A stretch of 64,000 nucleotides of DNA from Mesaphorura yosii (taxonomy: Eukaryota > Arthropoda > Collembola > Poduromorpha > Tullbergiidae). The notes beneath the pieces were generated by a model. The model was given only the letters and a program-made list of their open reading frames with translations. It had not been told where the DNA came from and did not search any database. Positions 35,832-47,400 of the stretch are shown piece after piece (positions within the stretch are counted from its first letter, which is position 1; each line of letters starts with the position of its first letter). Location of the stretch: NCBI GenBank assembly GCA_009869945.1, contig WIXG01000005.1, positions 372,001 through 436,000 on the forward strand, read 5' to 3'. The translations under genes and the position numbers were made by a program.

Positions 35832-37861
35832 ATGGACAGGGCAATTAATCTTGACAATGTTGTGAAATTGGTTGGGGCTGGAACGACAGCTGCAATTACT
35901 TCCTCAGGTGGAGGCGGCAGTTCGAGAAATCAAAGGGTAAGTATAGTTTGTGGGACAAGATTTGACTTTGACCTATTTTCATCACCAAGCTTCGATTCTG
36001 TATCTTTAATATCAGGTTTTGATTGCATCGATTGCGGTTGGAATCGCCCTTGTGGCTGCATTATCCACGTTCTTAAGACGTCCGACTCCGAAGAATAAAG
36101 CGTACCCTTCACATTCCAATTCAAGGAAAAGTCGTGGAAATAAAGCTGTTGATGGACTATCCAACTCTGTCGACGGTACTTCTTACTCGACTGACCAATG
36201 CGATGCCAATGGTTCCGTCGCCAGCACTTCACGAACTCGAAACGACGCCAAAAGTCAAGCTCGTTCCACGACAATGTCAGTCGCATCATCGAGACATACT
36301 GATTCCACCCTCGTTTCGAATTCCATATTTGAAAACAATGGACAAATGCAGTTGACTTGCACTCAAATGGGTTTGCTCGGTAATCGTTGTTTAGCTACGC
36401 ATTTCCTCGTGCGAATGGTTTAAAGCATTGAGATTTCCACTTGGTACTTGACAGGCATCGAATCCCTGGAGAAATGCATTCGATACTGGGAAGATTCCGT
36501 GGCAATCCTCCGTTCGGAGGCCCTACCAGAAGATGACCGGATAAATCCAGATGGCACACTAACACATTTAGAAAAGATTTTAGAAGCCGCGTACCAGCTA
36601 CAAAAGCTAACAGAGGAATTGTTTCTAGATGAAGTAGGAACTTACAATGATTTGTCATTATTATAAAGTCATCGCTCACTTTAAAAATATTTATGTTTAG
36701 ACATCCGCATTGTATGAAGGCAGTGAGAGGGGCCACAACAGGCTCAAAAGCGCGTCGTCTATGGACTCATTTATGTCAGCCGAAGACTTCTTGTCTGACG
36801 ACGAAGAAATTCAGCTAAGTCTGCAGTCTGCAGGCTTTTCACTGGATACAAATGAACTAAATTACAATTATCCATTGTACGAAGCTGCGCGGAGACTAGT
36901 TGAAGCAGGCACAGTGCCATACAGATCTCTCAAGACCGAAATGGTGTCTTGCAAATCCGACCAAGAGTATTTGGCGAAACTTCATTGCCTGAGGTAATAT
37001 ATTTATCCCGAAGGAAATTTCATACTTTGTCTCAGAATTTCGGCACGATAAAGCACGATTAACTTTGAAATATTAGGGGTGCCTTCAGCAGACTGGTGGC
37101 GGACATGGAGAAAAGGCATTGGATTGCTGAAAACGGGAAAGAAGTGTTGAAAGAAATCATGCTGAGAGCGGACAAAGTAAACAGCACATTAATTTTTGTG
37201 TTATGATACACTAATTTCATTGTTTCATTACAGGATCCGACCGACTTTGAGCAGACATTTGATAGTTTTGTGGCCTGGTCTCAGGAGCCTGGAAATTGGG
37301 TTCTCACCGAAAGTGAATTGAAGGATCGGGGACTGAGGGCGCTCACATTCTATGATGTTAGTCACTTTCGTCTGACCCACTGAGGACTAAGTTTGAGAAA
37401 GATTTTTATTAGCGTTCTGATTCGTGTAGATTGTCTTGGATTTTATCTTTCTTGATGCATTCGAAGACTTGGAGGCGCCTCCAGCCTCCGTACTCGCCGT
37501 CACACAGAACAGGTGGCTGTCAAACTCATTCAAAGAGACAGCACTGTGCACAGCGGTTTGGTCCGTCTTGAAGACAAAGCGTAGATGGTTGCGATACAAA
37601 GACGGTTTCATCGCTCACTTTTACGATTTATCCGAACACTTGATGCCGACATTAGCGTGGGGTTTTCTCGGACCTCACACTGAACTCCAGGACTTGTGCA
37701 TATTCTTCAAGGAGAAATTCCTCAACTTTCTTCAGGCAATCTTTTCATTTGACCGAGTTCGATATACAACCTTGGATGAACTTAGCGCAGACGTACTGCT
37801 TCGATTGGAAGAAATGCACACAGTCGTGATGGAGCGACTCCAGTTGGAAGCAGACGAATAA
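35832..37861 (+). CDS. MIGA: mitoguardin (FAM73 family)
   Basis: Seven exons (35832-35936, 36016-36379, 36455-36633, 36701-36993, 37077-37176, 37234-37356, 37430-37861) give 531 residues. Mitoguardins sit in the mitochondrial outer membrane, promote fusion through MitoPLD and bind VAP at ER contacts while transferring lipid. One transmembrane helix is visible near residues 36-56 (VLIASIAVGIALVAALSTFL), followed by a Ser-rich linker. The conserved C-terminal module follows: GIESLEKCIRYWEDSVAIL, SMDSFMSAEDFLSDDEE, YNYPLYEAARRLVEAGTVPYRSLKTEM, then DFIFLDAFEDLEAPP, and LMPTLAWGFLGP near the end. An FFAT-type acidic/phospho motif may lie in the SAEDFLSDDEE segment. Length and order match the family. 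Confidence 0.95.
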
Positions 37862-38187
37862 CGAGTTAACCAACAGTAACGTAGTACGTAGTTATGATCA
37901 ACCGTCACATGAACCGTAAAATTCAATTTGTTTTTTTTGTTTGATCTCGATTAGAGTTGTGCTTTCTCACATTACTAATTAATTACTGGTGCTTTTGGTT
38001 AGTTCACCGCATTGTCAGCATTAGCGCCATCACCTGTGATGCTTTATTAAGTGCAGATTAACTTTACATAAAGACCATACTCAATTCAGCCTATTTTACT
38101 TAACACAGATACAAATTAAATTAATTGTTGATCAATAATACAAGAAATTCGTTTTCGTTCGTTGAAAGTAGCCATTTGTCGCTTGAG
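37862..38187. other. convergent intergenic gap
   Basis: Short AT-rich space between the 3' ends of mitoguardin (+) and the small secreted peptide (-). Nothing else seen. Confidence 0.4.
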
Positions 38188-38436
38188 TTAAAACAATCCT
38201 CCGGTTCCTACCTTCCCCAGCAATGGAAGTTGCGGAAGTTTCGGCTTCAGAGGAAGTATTGGCTGGATAGGAGGCAGTGGCTTCACAGGCAGGATCGACT
38301 GGCTGCCTGCAACGCTCTTCAGCTTTGACATGAAGTCGCCTTGGTCCAATGCGGATATTTTCCTTACATGCGAGCATTTTGAAATTGGAAGCGTGCAGAA
38401 GAGTAAAATGATGAAAACCCATCCAAGCCTTTTCAT
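38188..38436 (-). CDS. small secreted proline-rich peptide, unrecognised
   Basis: A single open frame of 82 residues starts with a strong signal peptide (MKRLGWVFIILLFCTLPISKCS). It then has a short basic segment and a proline/leucine repeat-like tail with PIQPILPLKPKLPQLPLLGK. An acceptor-like GAATTCAG lies immediately before AAAATG, so a 5' non-coding exon is likely. The mature peptide would be about 60 residues with no cysteine, unlike defensin-type peptides. I do not recognise it. It could be a lineage-specific secreted peptide or a chance frame; the signal peptide makes the former more likely. Confidence 0.5.
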   Translation of the reverse strand: MKRLGWVFIILLFCTLPISKCSHVRKISALDQGDFMSKLKSVAGSQSILPVKPLPPIQPILPLKPKLPQLPLLGKVGTGGLF

Positions 38437-39011
38437 TTTCTGAATTCCAACGATCGAAGTACGACCAAATATCCAATCGTCGCCGGATACTTCCTGATTC
38501 GATTCTGGTTCTTTTGATTAATCGGAAAGTTGTTTGCTGAAGAGACGTCGAATGCTTCTGTAGTGAAACTCTGTTCCTCAGCTTTTGTAACTAGTATTTT
38601 GAGGTCGGCGTTTCTGAGGCTGAGTAAAAGTGAGATTGTGTTGAGTCTCTTGAAGGTCGTTGTCATCAATAAACCTTATCCATGTTTATGAAATCGATGT
38701 AATTGTAGGGGCCATACTTCGATTTGCCCGACAAAGTCACGCGTTTGGTTTCTGGCACATTGAAACAGACGTGTATCAAAAGCATAAGTTTACAATGTCG
38801 GCACAAACGGCAGGCATAAAGCCTTTACTGTTTGGACTCGCTTCTCGTTCTCGTGTGTGTTTTGACTAAAATCTGTGGTGGTTTTATTCTTGTCCTTGTA
38901 GAGTCTAGTAAACAGAATCTGGTGCATCCTGCCACCCACGCGTACGCGTGTGTTCTACACGACGAAGAAATGGGGTAAAATTGATAAAATTCATTCAGAT
39001 TCAAGCGTAAA
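38437..39011. other. intergenic, possible upstream exon of the secreted peptide
   Basis: A minus-strand frame of 78 codons (38669-38433) ends with a TGA overlapping the ATG of the small secreted peptide. It has no recognisable domain and may be leader sequence. The rest should be the spermine synthase 3' region. Confidence 0.3.
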
Positions 39012-40740
39012 CTACTTTCTTTGCACTTGATAAAAGACCCAATCTTCCATGAAGGATGGGACGAAGGCATCTGTGAAGAAAGTAAAGAAAGAAAAGGCGC
39101 AGGTCAAAAACTTGCCAATAAAGATCATGCCTGCGCTGTGACGAATGGCTTACGAGTTTTAGTAAAAGTGACTGGTTCAGTCAACTTGTCCAGGACGTCC
39201 TCGTACATTTTCAGAGCGGCTTGCGACGAGCTTCCATTGCCATGAGTCATGTATTTGCCATCCTTTCTCAAAATTTTGAATGATGCATTGAGAATCTTTT
39301 TAATAAAGTCCCATAACTCTCCCTAGAGAAATAAACTCCGATAATAATCTCATTACCCAACACTCAGATCTCCAGAGCATGAATTAGGCTGATTTTACCT
39401 CTGGCGTGCGTGAGATTGGAATATCAGTCAGATCAGCGAACACATAATCAAATTGCTTGTTTTCGCTAAAGCACTTGGCCATGTACTCAACACAGTCACC
39501 GACAATAATCTGAATTCAAGGTAAAAGGTGTTTGGAATCAATTTCCAATTGCAATTTATAGGCTTGTCTCAATTTACCTCATAATTGCTTCCTTTGTAAT
39601 TGTCCAGCACATCTCCGCACGCAGATCTCATGTGAACCTTGCAGGCTTGCATGACCATATCGTCAATCTAAGAGCGTTTTAACAATTTTAGGGGCAAATT
39701 AACAAATTAATTTACCTTACTATTTTTAGTGCGCACCTCGATCATTGTGATCATTTTGGGTTTTTCTTTCCTCAACTCGTACAACAACGCTCCATCACCA
39801 CCGCCCAAAATCAAGATTTCTTTGCCTGCATAGTTCTCCACGCCACGGCATATGATTGACTCGGTGTACACGAGGTCCGATTCTGCCAAATCTGCAATTT
39901 TACAGGAAACAAGGGCTTGGGTGCCAGAACTGTCAATGCTGGACAAATTTTGGTATGCATTACTTTGAAAATCGTCCAGCACCAGCAGATTGCCAAAGTT
40001 GACACAATGAATAATTTGAATGTGCTGGAACGGAGATCTCTCGTCATATAAAACGATGTCTGTGTCATATTCTAAAAGTCTTGAGTCTGAAACAATTCCA
40101 TCATTCCATTTGGTAGTGCAGCTGCAATTTAACCAGTTTAACGGAGATGTGAGTTTCTTACCTGAGCTATAAAAGTAAGTATCAATTTTAAGGCCGCGCC
40201 TGAGAGCGGACAGTGTTTTCACCGGCTTGACAGTCTGAGCCCATCTCGACCACGCTTTCTCAATCTCCTGACAATTCTGTACAGCACATGTACCAAATTA
40301 TACGGCAGTTAATTTGCTGATGTTGCGCGAGAAATAGTTTACCTCAAATGTTAACAACGGGGCATCATTACTGTTTTTGTAATACTCTACGTTAATTGTG
40401 ACCAGCCCAGTCTCCTTGTAAATTCGAATCGTAATCACGGCCCCTCGTGGTCCAATGTACACCGAAAGGAGTCCTTTTGAATTCTTATGGCTGGGATCAG
40501 CCGGAATCGTTTGGTTGCTGACCACATTTGAGATGGACGCTTCGGACTGGAAGTACTTGCTCAACAGCGTCAGAATCTGCTTCTGCACTTCCTCTACATC
40601 TGCAATCCAATCAAGTCTCAATGTACGCATTGCGATTATTTCGAGACACGCCAAATTGTCTCACAATTGCACTTACAAGCTGCTGACTCCAGCTCTGACG
40701 GATTCACAGCGAAATCGAGCAAAATAGTGTTTGAGCACAT
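39012..40740 (-). CDS. SMS: spermine synthase
   Basis: Nine exons (40740-40677, 40599-40343, 40276-40162, 40086-39964, 39891-39737, 39667-39578, 39509-39399, 39322-39154, 39070-39012) give about 380 residues against 366 in human. The enzyme adds an aminopropyl group from decarboxylated SAM to spermidine. The N-terminal SpeD-like domain is divergent. The catalytic domain is clear: [31 protein letters not shown], the nucleotide-binding [32 protein letters not shown] and [14 protein letters not shown], whose aspartate matches the catalytic Asp of human SMS. It ends with [12 protein letters not shown]. Two introns (40161-40087 and 39963-39892) are multiples of three without stops in frame; they were called introns because removing them restores the family alignment exactly. 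Confidence 0.95.
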
Positions 40741-42161
40741 TTTTCCAAGTCCGCTTTCAACAATTTGACCACTGAAAATGTTCCGGTAGTCCGAAGTAGA
40801 AAGAAGGAGCGACTGCTGCTGTAATAACTGTGAAATCGATAATTCTTTGCTTTGGCACGGTGCACGAGGAGTGGTGGCTCGTATTCGCACTCTTTTTGTT
40901 CGAAATCTCCGACTGGGTCTGATTCTGTCTGGTGTGGGATTCGTATGACGAGATCGATCTATTTTTGTGCACGCACGTCTAGTCTCTCAGGTCTCGGGCT
41001 TAGAACGAGACCAGAACCGATCGGCTTCTGTGTGGTTACTCGATGAAAATGTACTGCTGAACAAAAGTAATTTGTCGTACCCTTCCACCCATCCATGTAG
41101 TAGTACTTATTGTGATTGCGAGTGCGTAATCACGTAAATTATATTGTTTATGGCACGCAGTTTCACGGCTGGAAGCCATAAATCATGGAGATAAGAGGGT
41201 ACGCTACAATGACTACAATGAGTGTCAATTGAACGCATTGTCTCATGATGTGATGCCACAGTTTAGTCACATTTAGCCTCGCATGAATCTGAGCTTAGTT
41301 GCAGTACTTTTGTACGCACTAAACGCACTGTCATTCAACTAGACGCGACATAGGCACAAGGCAAGACAGAATTTATGCGTCTTTTGTTATGTCTTCGTGT
41401 GATAACTGAAACACAGGAAATTACAAAGCGATTGTCCATGCTGCCGTGAGCGTCTTATTCACTGAGCACTTCCATTGTGCTGAGTGCTGACGATACTAGA
41501 CAAAGTAAATAGTTATACTGTAATTTATCTGGATGAGTCTTTGAAGTAGACTTGCAAATATCGCTACACATTTTGTGAGATTCAGCCAATGATACATTTT
41601 TATCAAACCACAACCACATGAGAGCATTTTCAAACTAATCAAAGATGGTCTCATTTTGATTGCTTTGACACTATGAAAATACACAAAACGCATGAGGTAA
41701 GCAGAAATGGGCTGCTTCATTCTGACAATACGTGTTAGAGTAGTGAAGAAAAGAGCATGTGGATTTCGGACAAATGACGCAACGAACTTCTTACTTGGTT
41801 TTATTGTTTCATTACTTTCGGGAGATTTCACAAGGCATTGATATATCTACACTCAGAAATTTAAAAAAACGTGAACCACGCAAGACTTCGGTAACAAATC
41901 TTGAAATTGACAACCGCTTAAGTAATTTCACATTTTTTTTGTAAAATGTGTCGCAATTAACTATAGGTTGTTTTGTACAGCTTTATTACTATTTAGTGGC
42001 ACTGAATTACTGAATACTGATGGGGATGACTAGTGAGAACACACAAGTTAAAAGCTGGTTAGTAAATAGCTCGACCTTGGCAGGTCGTAATTTTAGAGTA
42101 ATTGAGGTTAGACAACAGGCACAACAATTAGAAGTCTGAAAAATGTCACACTTCCACCGAC
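40741..42161. other. intergenic, no gene recognised
   Basis: 1.4 kb between the start of spermine synthase and the end of taxilin, both on the minus strand. It should contain the SMS promoter and leader and the taxilin 3' untranslated region. No coding exon is supported. Confidence 0.4.
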
Positions 42162-43670
42162 TTATTGCTTTCCCTTCTGTTTGTCTTCATTGGCTGGCGG
42201 CTCTGGCTCATTTTCTTTGCCCTCCACACCTTTCAGCCCATTGAGTAGTGTTTTGCGCTCAGTCTGTAAGGCTCTGCACAAATCTGTCATTTTCACGAGG
42301 CCTTCGTTCGCCTTCACGAGTTCGTTTTGAAGGGCAATGTTGCTCTTTTCAACTTTTACAAGAGTCTCATTAGTCTGCTCCCAACGTGTTTGCCATTTTA
42401 CGGTTTCTGCTTCCATATCTTGAGCTCTCTTATGAACCTATGCAGAATTACAACAGAAGTTCCTTTGAGGGCCATCCGAGGCAAATGTCAAATTATGTGC
42501 TAAGTCAAACAGTTCAAACCTTCTGCATCTCCTTCCGAAAGTCTTCATATGACTTATTTGTTTCCTTCAATGAATTCTGAAGACTCGTGAATCTTTCGTC
42601 ATACTTGGAGAGAAGTTCTCGGAGCTGAATTTCAGTTTCTTTGCCTTCCTTCATTTGCTCTCGACACTGAACAAGGGTACCCGCCAATTGTTGCATCTCC
42701 TCGAAAAGTTTCTTCTTCTCTTCAACATGATGCAGTTTGATTTCAGCTAATTCCTTTTGGATTCCTAAGAACTCTGCACTGGATTCCTTCAGCGCATTTT
42801 GTAGGATCTATGAAGCCAAGAAACGCAAGGTTAACCAAAATATTTAGGAAGCCAATAGCTAAATTGTTTTTGACTACCTCTTCTCGCTGCAAATAATGAT
42901 TTTCAAGCGTGTTGATCTTGGTGGACAACTCCAGATTTTCCTTCTTCACCTGTCAAACCCAATTTTGATTAATGGCACTACTGGTAATAAATTAATGAAG
43001 CGTAACGATAATGATCTTATAACGTGAGCTTACTGCTTGACTTTCTTCTGTTATCGCTTCGAGATTTTCATTAATGCTTTTCATAAACCCCAAATTGCTT
43101 TGCACCTCAACTGCCAACTCCTTTCCTCTTTCGCTGGCCTCGCTTAACCGAGCTGAGCTTTCAGCCTGAAAATGAGATGAACAACACACGTGAGCCAAAT
43201 AGAATACTTGGCGTAAGAGTAAGAGCTAACTCGTACCTTAATGAATTTATTTTGTTTTTGCAGCTCACGGCAGAGTGACTCCAGTCGATCTTTCATTGAA
43301 GTTGACTTCTTGAGAGTCGATTCCAAGGCACGCGCCTTTTGCTCCATGCGCCTAATCTCATCCTGTTAAATTCGCATGAAAGCAGTCATTAAACTGTAGG
43401 CATCCGGCCAGTCTATTTATGCATGTCCAGTATAATTTGTAGAATTACCTTTAACGTCCGATTTTCTTTCTGTAAACTCTTGTAATCTCCTTGCTTCTTT
43501 TCGCCAACAGCGACAGGATCAGGACTCACAGGACCATTAATCCGTTTCTCGGAGGTTGCTGCTTCAGATTCTGAAGAATTCATCGACACCAATGACGGTG
43601 GTTCCGTACCATTGACTTCGTTCCCTGGAGCAACTGCCGCCTGAAGTGCATCCTGAACTTCTTGACTCAT
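42162..43670 (-). CDS. TXLN: taxilin
   Basis: Six exons (43670-43449, 43362-43237, 43165-43034, 42949-42878, 42807-42520, 42437-42162) give 371 residues. Taxilins are coiled-coil proteins that bind syntaxins and act in vesicle traffic. The first 60 residues are acidic and disordered. From about residue 65 to 345 the sequence is almost continuous coiled coil, with the taxilin signature KDRLESLCRELQKQNKFIK, then KYDERFTSLQNSLKETNKSYEDFRKEM and WQTRWEQTNETLVK, and LCRALQTER near the end. The tail is Glu/Pro/Lys-rich. Vertebrates have three taxilins; which one this equals cannot be settled by eye. The gene is divergent from glucosidase II. Confidence 0.95.
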
Positions 43671-44403
43671 TTCGTAAGAATGTGGTCACTGATTAAAAAT
43701 ACTTACAACTTTCAAATTCTGTTAAAAAACTTTTCACTAAAATTGAAAACACTAAAACGAAATAGTAAAATTGTAAAGATTTAGGCATTTGGCTTGACCC
43801 CCTTCGGATTTGGACAGAGAGGAAAAGCATAGCATGGTTCCAAATCTCCCAAATACACATTTTTGTCTCGCCAAGATATACCGCGGAGCGTGCCAAATGA
43901 TGATCATCTCTCGTGACTCGTGTCTCACTTTCCCTGCATCTAGCAAGGCGACGATCAACGAGACGGAAAAATACAAACTTATGTCTATCCGGTTTGGTCC
44001 ACGTAGACTTGTTTGACTTTCTCCATTGTTTGTGATTGAAGGTCAGGCGAAACGTGCTGAGCTCACATCAGTGTACCAGATATAGAGGACCATTAGGAAT
44101 TGACCCGATTTTAAGCTTAGTGATTTAATTGTAATTACCTCACCGGCGACACCGGGCTGATTGGAGGCCAAAGACTGAAGTTTGGTAATTGATTTATCTG
44201 TATTTTTTGTGACATGCATAAATTGAATTAATGAACATGATGAATGATGAGTTTGTGCACGCAGCTGGAGATATCTCAAATCTCGGGGTATTCACTTCAT
44301 TTCCACTGAATGAAGAGTAACTCCTAGAAGCCCGGAGACGCACACGAGGTTTCATACGTTTAGATAAATGGCGTACCATCAGCCAACGTCCTTACGGACC
44401 GAT
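43671..44403. other. divergent promoter region between taxilin and glucosidase II
   Basis: 733 bases separate the two start codons. No coding frame with a known motif. Both promoters and leaders must lie here unless distant 5' exons exist. Confidence 0.45.
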
Positions 44404-47400
44404 ATGGTCCAGAAGTCGCTGCTTCAATTAAAACACATCGCCGTCATTTTGTTGATTGCATCGATGGCTTTACTTAGTGACACAGTTGATAAGAATAAGT
44501 TCAGGAGATGTGATCAGAGCGGATTTTGCAAGTAAGTCATTAGCGTGCATCGAATCCCACTCTGGAGTTTGCAGTTGCAGTTTATCGCGTATTTGATATG
44601 AACAGGCGTCAGCGAGGAATGCCTGAAGGAGACGCTCGTTATGCTGTTAATTTCGGGAATGTGATTACTTCAGATCCATCAGAAGTTGAATTTCCAGTAA
44701 CAAATGAGAAAACCGGAATTCAATTCAAATTGACGGTGGTGGCATTAGAAGATGGTGCTTTCCGGATACAGATGAATGAAGCAAATCCCCTGCACCCAAG
44801 ATATGTTGTGGAGCACGCCCTTGTGCCAGATTTGAAACGTGGCAAGTAAGTATCGCCTGTCATAACATGAACGACATTGGTTTGGTGAATGACACTAATT
44901 CCTACGTGTTGTTAGAATTGAAATTCAGAAGTCGAGCGATGCGTGGACGCTAAAGTCTGGAACCGGTGAAGTGCGAGTCAATGCAAATCCAATGTATCTT
45001 GAAGTTTTCTCGGATGGTGAAAAGGTTATTGTTATCAATGGAAGACAAACTTTAAAATTCGAACACTTGCGGAAGAAGCCGGACGTGTAAGTGCATCACT
45101 TCTTAAATTAAAGTATATACACTGACTGACACATCTGTGTGATTATTCAGAAATGACGAAGTTCCTGTTGAAGAGGAAGAAGTTGAAGCCAACAAGGAAA
45201 CTGATGTTCAGAAGGCAGAGAATGATGAGCCGTCGATGTGGGAAGAGTCTTTCTCGGGAAATACGGATTCGAAACCCCGTGGCCCTGAGTCTATTGGAGT
45301 TGATATTGATTTCCCCCTGAGCCACCATTTGTATGGAGTTCCAGAGCATGCTGATGACTTCGCACTTCGAAACACAGGGTAAAGCTTCGTCATTTCATAA
45401 ACAATGATCATTCGTCTTGTGCAAGTTTAACTACCAACTGTTCGTCTTTCTTGCAGGAGCATTGAACCTTACAGACTTTACAATTTGGATGTATTTGAGT
45501 ATGAATTAAATTCGCCAATGGCGTTGTACGGGTCAATTCCCTATGTGGTTGCTCACAGGTAAACTTGATAACACTGGACCTGTGGACGTCTTTAAAGATA
45601 TTCTTTCTTTTTCAGCGCAAAACGCACGGTTGGCATGTTGTGGCTAAACGGAGCAGAAACGTGGGTAGATGTTGCCGTCGGTCCTGACGGCTTGGTTGAT
45701 TCACTTGTTAACTTGGTCGGAGGTGGGAACTACTAGCTTATCAACCAAACTTGCAGTGTGACCAAACAATAGTTGTTGATTCATTGATTTGGTTTGATTA
45801 GGAGGAACTGAAGACAAGGGTGGAAAGAGTAGGTGGATGAGTGAGAGTGGAATAATTGATATCACAGTCTTTCTTGGTCCTAAACCTCACGACGTTTTCC
45901 GCCAATATGGAAAGGTTACAGGATCAACGCCTCTGCCTCAAGTAATGAAGCATTTCAGTGGTCGACTTATGTTGTTGAGGGATGATATTTGAATTTATTG
46001 CTTTAATAACTTATTTAATGCAGAAATGGGCCATTGCCTATCACCAGTCAAGATGGAATTACAACGATCAAGAAGATGTTCGAATGGTGGACGAGTCATT
46101 TGATACTTATGACATTCCTTACGACTCGCTGTGGCTTGATATCGAGCATACCGATGGGAAGAAGTAAGAGAATCTTTCATTTCGTAATTGTAAGAATTGT
46201 CAATTTGAACCGCGATTGAATTTATGCACGCATCTATCTTTGTAGGTATTTTACGTGGGATGCCCATAAATTCCCAAATTCAGTGGAGATGATTAACAGT
46301 CTATCGGCAAAAGGGAGAAAAATGGTTACAATCATTGACCCACATATCAAACGGGATAATGGATATTTCCTTCACGATGAAGCACTAAAAGATGATCTGT
46401 ACGTTAAAGATAAACACGGAAAAGTGTACGAGGGTTAGTTAATTACTGCTATTCTTTGTTCGGTGGGCCAAATGACATGCTGATAATTCCTACTGCTGAT
46501 GACAGGGTGGTGTTGGCCCGGGTCGTCAAGTTATTTGGACTTCTTTGACCCAAAAGTAAGAAGCTATTGGGCCTCCAGATTCAGTCTGGACAAGTACGTC
46601 GGCTCCACTCTAGACTTATATACTTGGAACGACATGAACGAGCCATCTGTATTTAATGGACCGGAAATTACGATGCCCAAAGACATGGTGCACTTTGGAA
46701 ATTGGGAACATCGGCAGGTTCACAATATGTATGGACTGATGCAGGTTTGTTACACATTGCACACGCTTCTTATGGTTGTAGACTGAAGTCAAATTAGTGT
46801 TTACATGTTGTTTCATTGAATTAGGTTATATCGACATTCGAAGGTCACATTGAAAGGTCCGAAGGACGCCTCAGACCTTTCATTTTGACCAGAGCTCATT
46901 TCGTTGGTACGCAAAGATACGCAGCTGTGTGGACAGGAGACAACACTGCGGATTGGGGCCACCTCAAGGCCTCAATTCCCATGTGCTTAACTTTGAGTAT
47001 TTCTGGAATTTCGCATTGTGGTGCTGATGTTGGTGGTTTCTTTGGGAATCCAGAGGCAGATCTCCTCCTCCGATGGTATCAGGTATTATAACCCGAATAT
47101 GCTGACTGTATACATATGTCTCAGAGATAGTTCTAAATAATCACTGCAATTTGCAATTTACCCAGGCGGCCGCTTTTCAACCATTTTTCCGAGCCCACGC
47201 CCACATTGAAACAAAACGCAGAGAGCCGTGGCTATTTGGCGACCATTACACAGCGCTGATACGCTCGGCTGTCAGGAAGCGTTATGCTCTTCTGCCCTTC
47301 TGGTAAGAAGACTCATTTAAAATCATTTAAGCCCACTTAATTGCATAGGGCTTGACGTATCCACTTCTCTTTCAGGTACACATTATTCTATCAGAATGAA

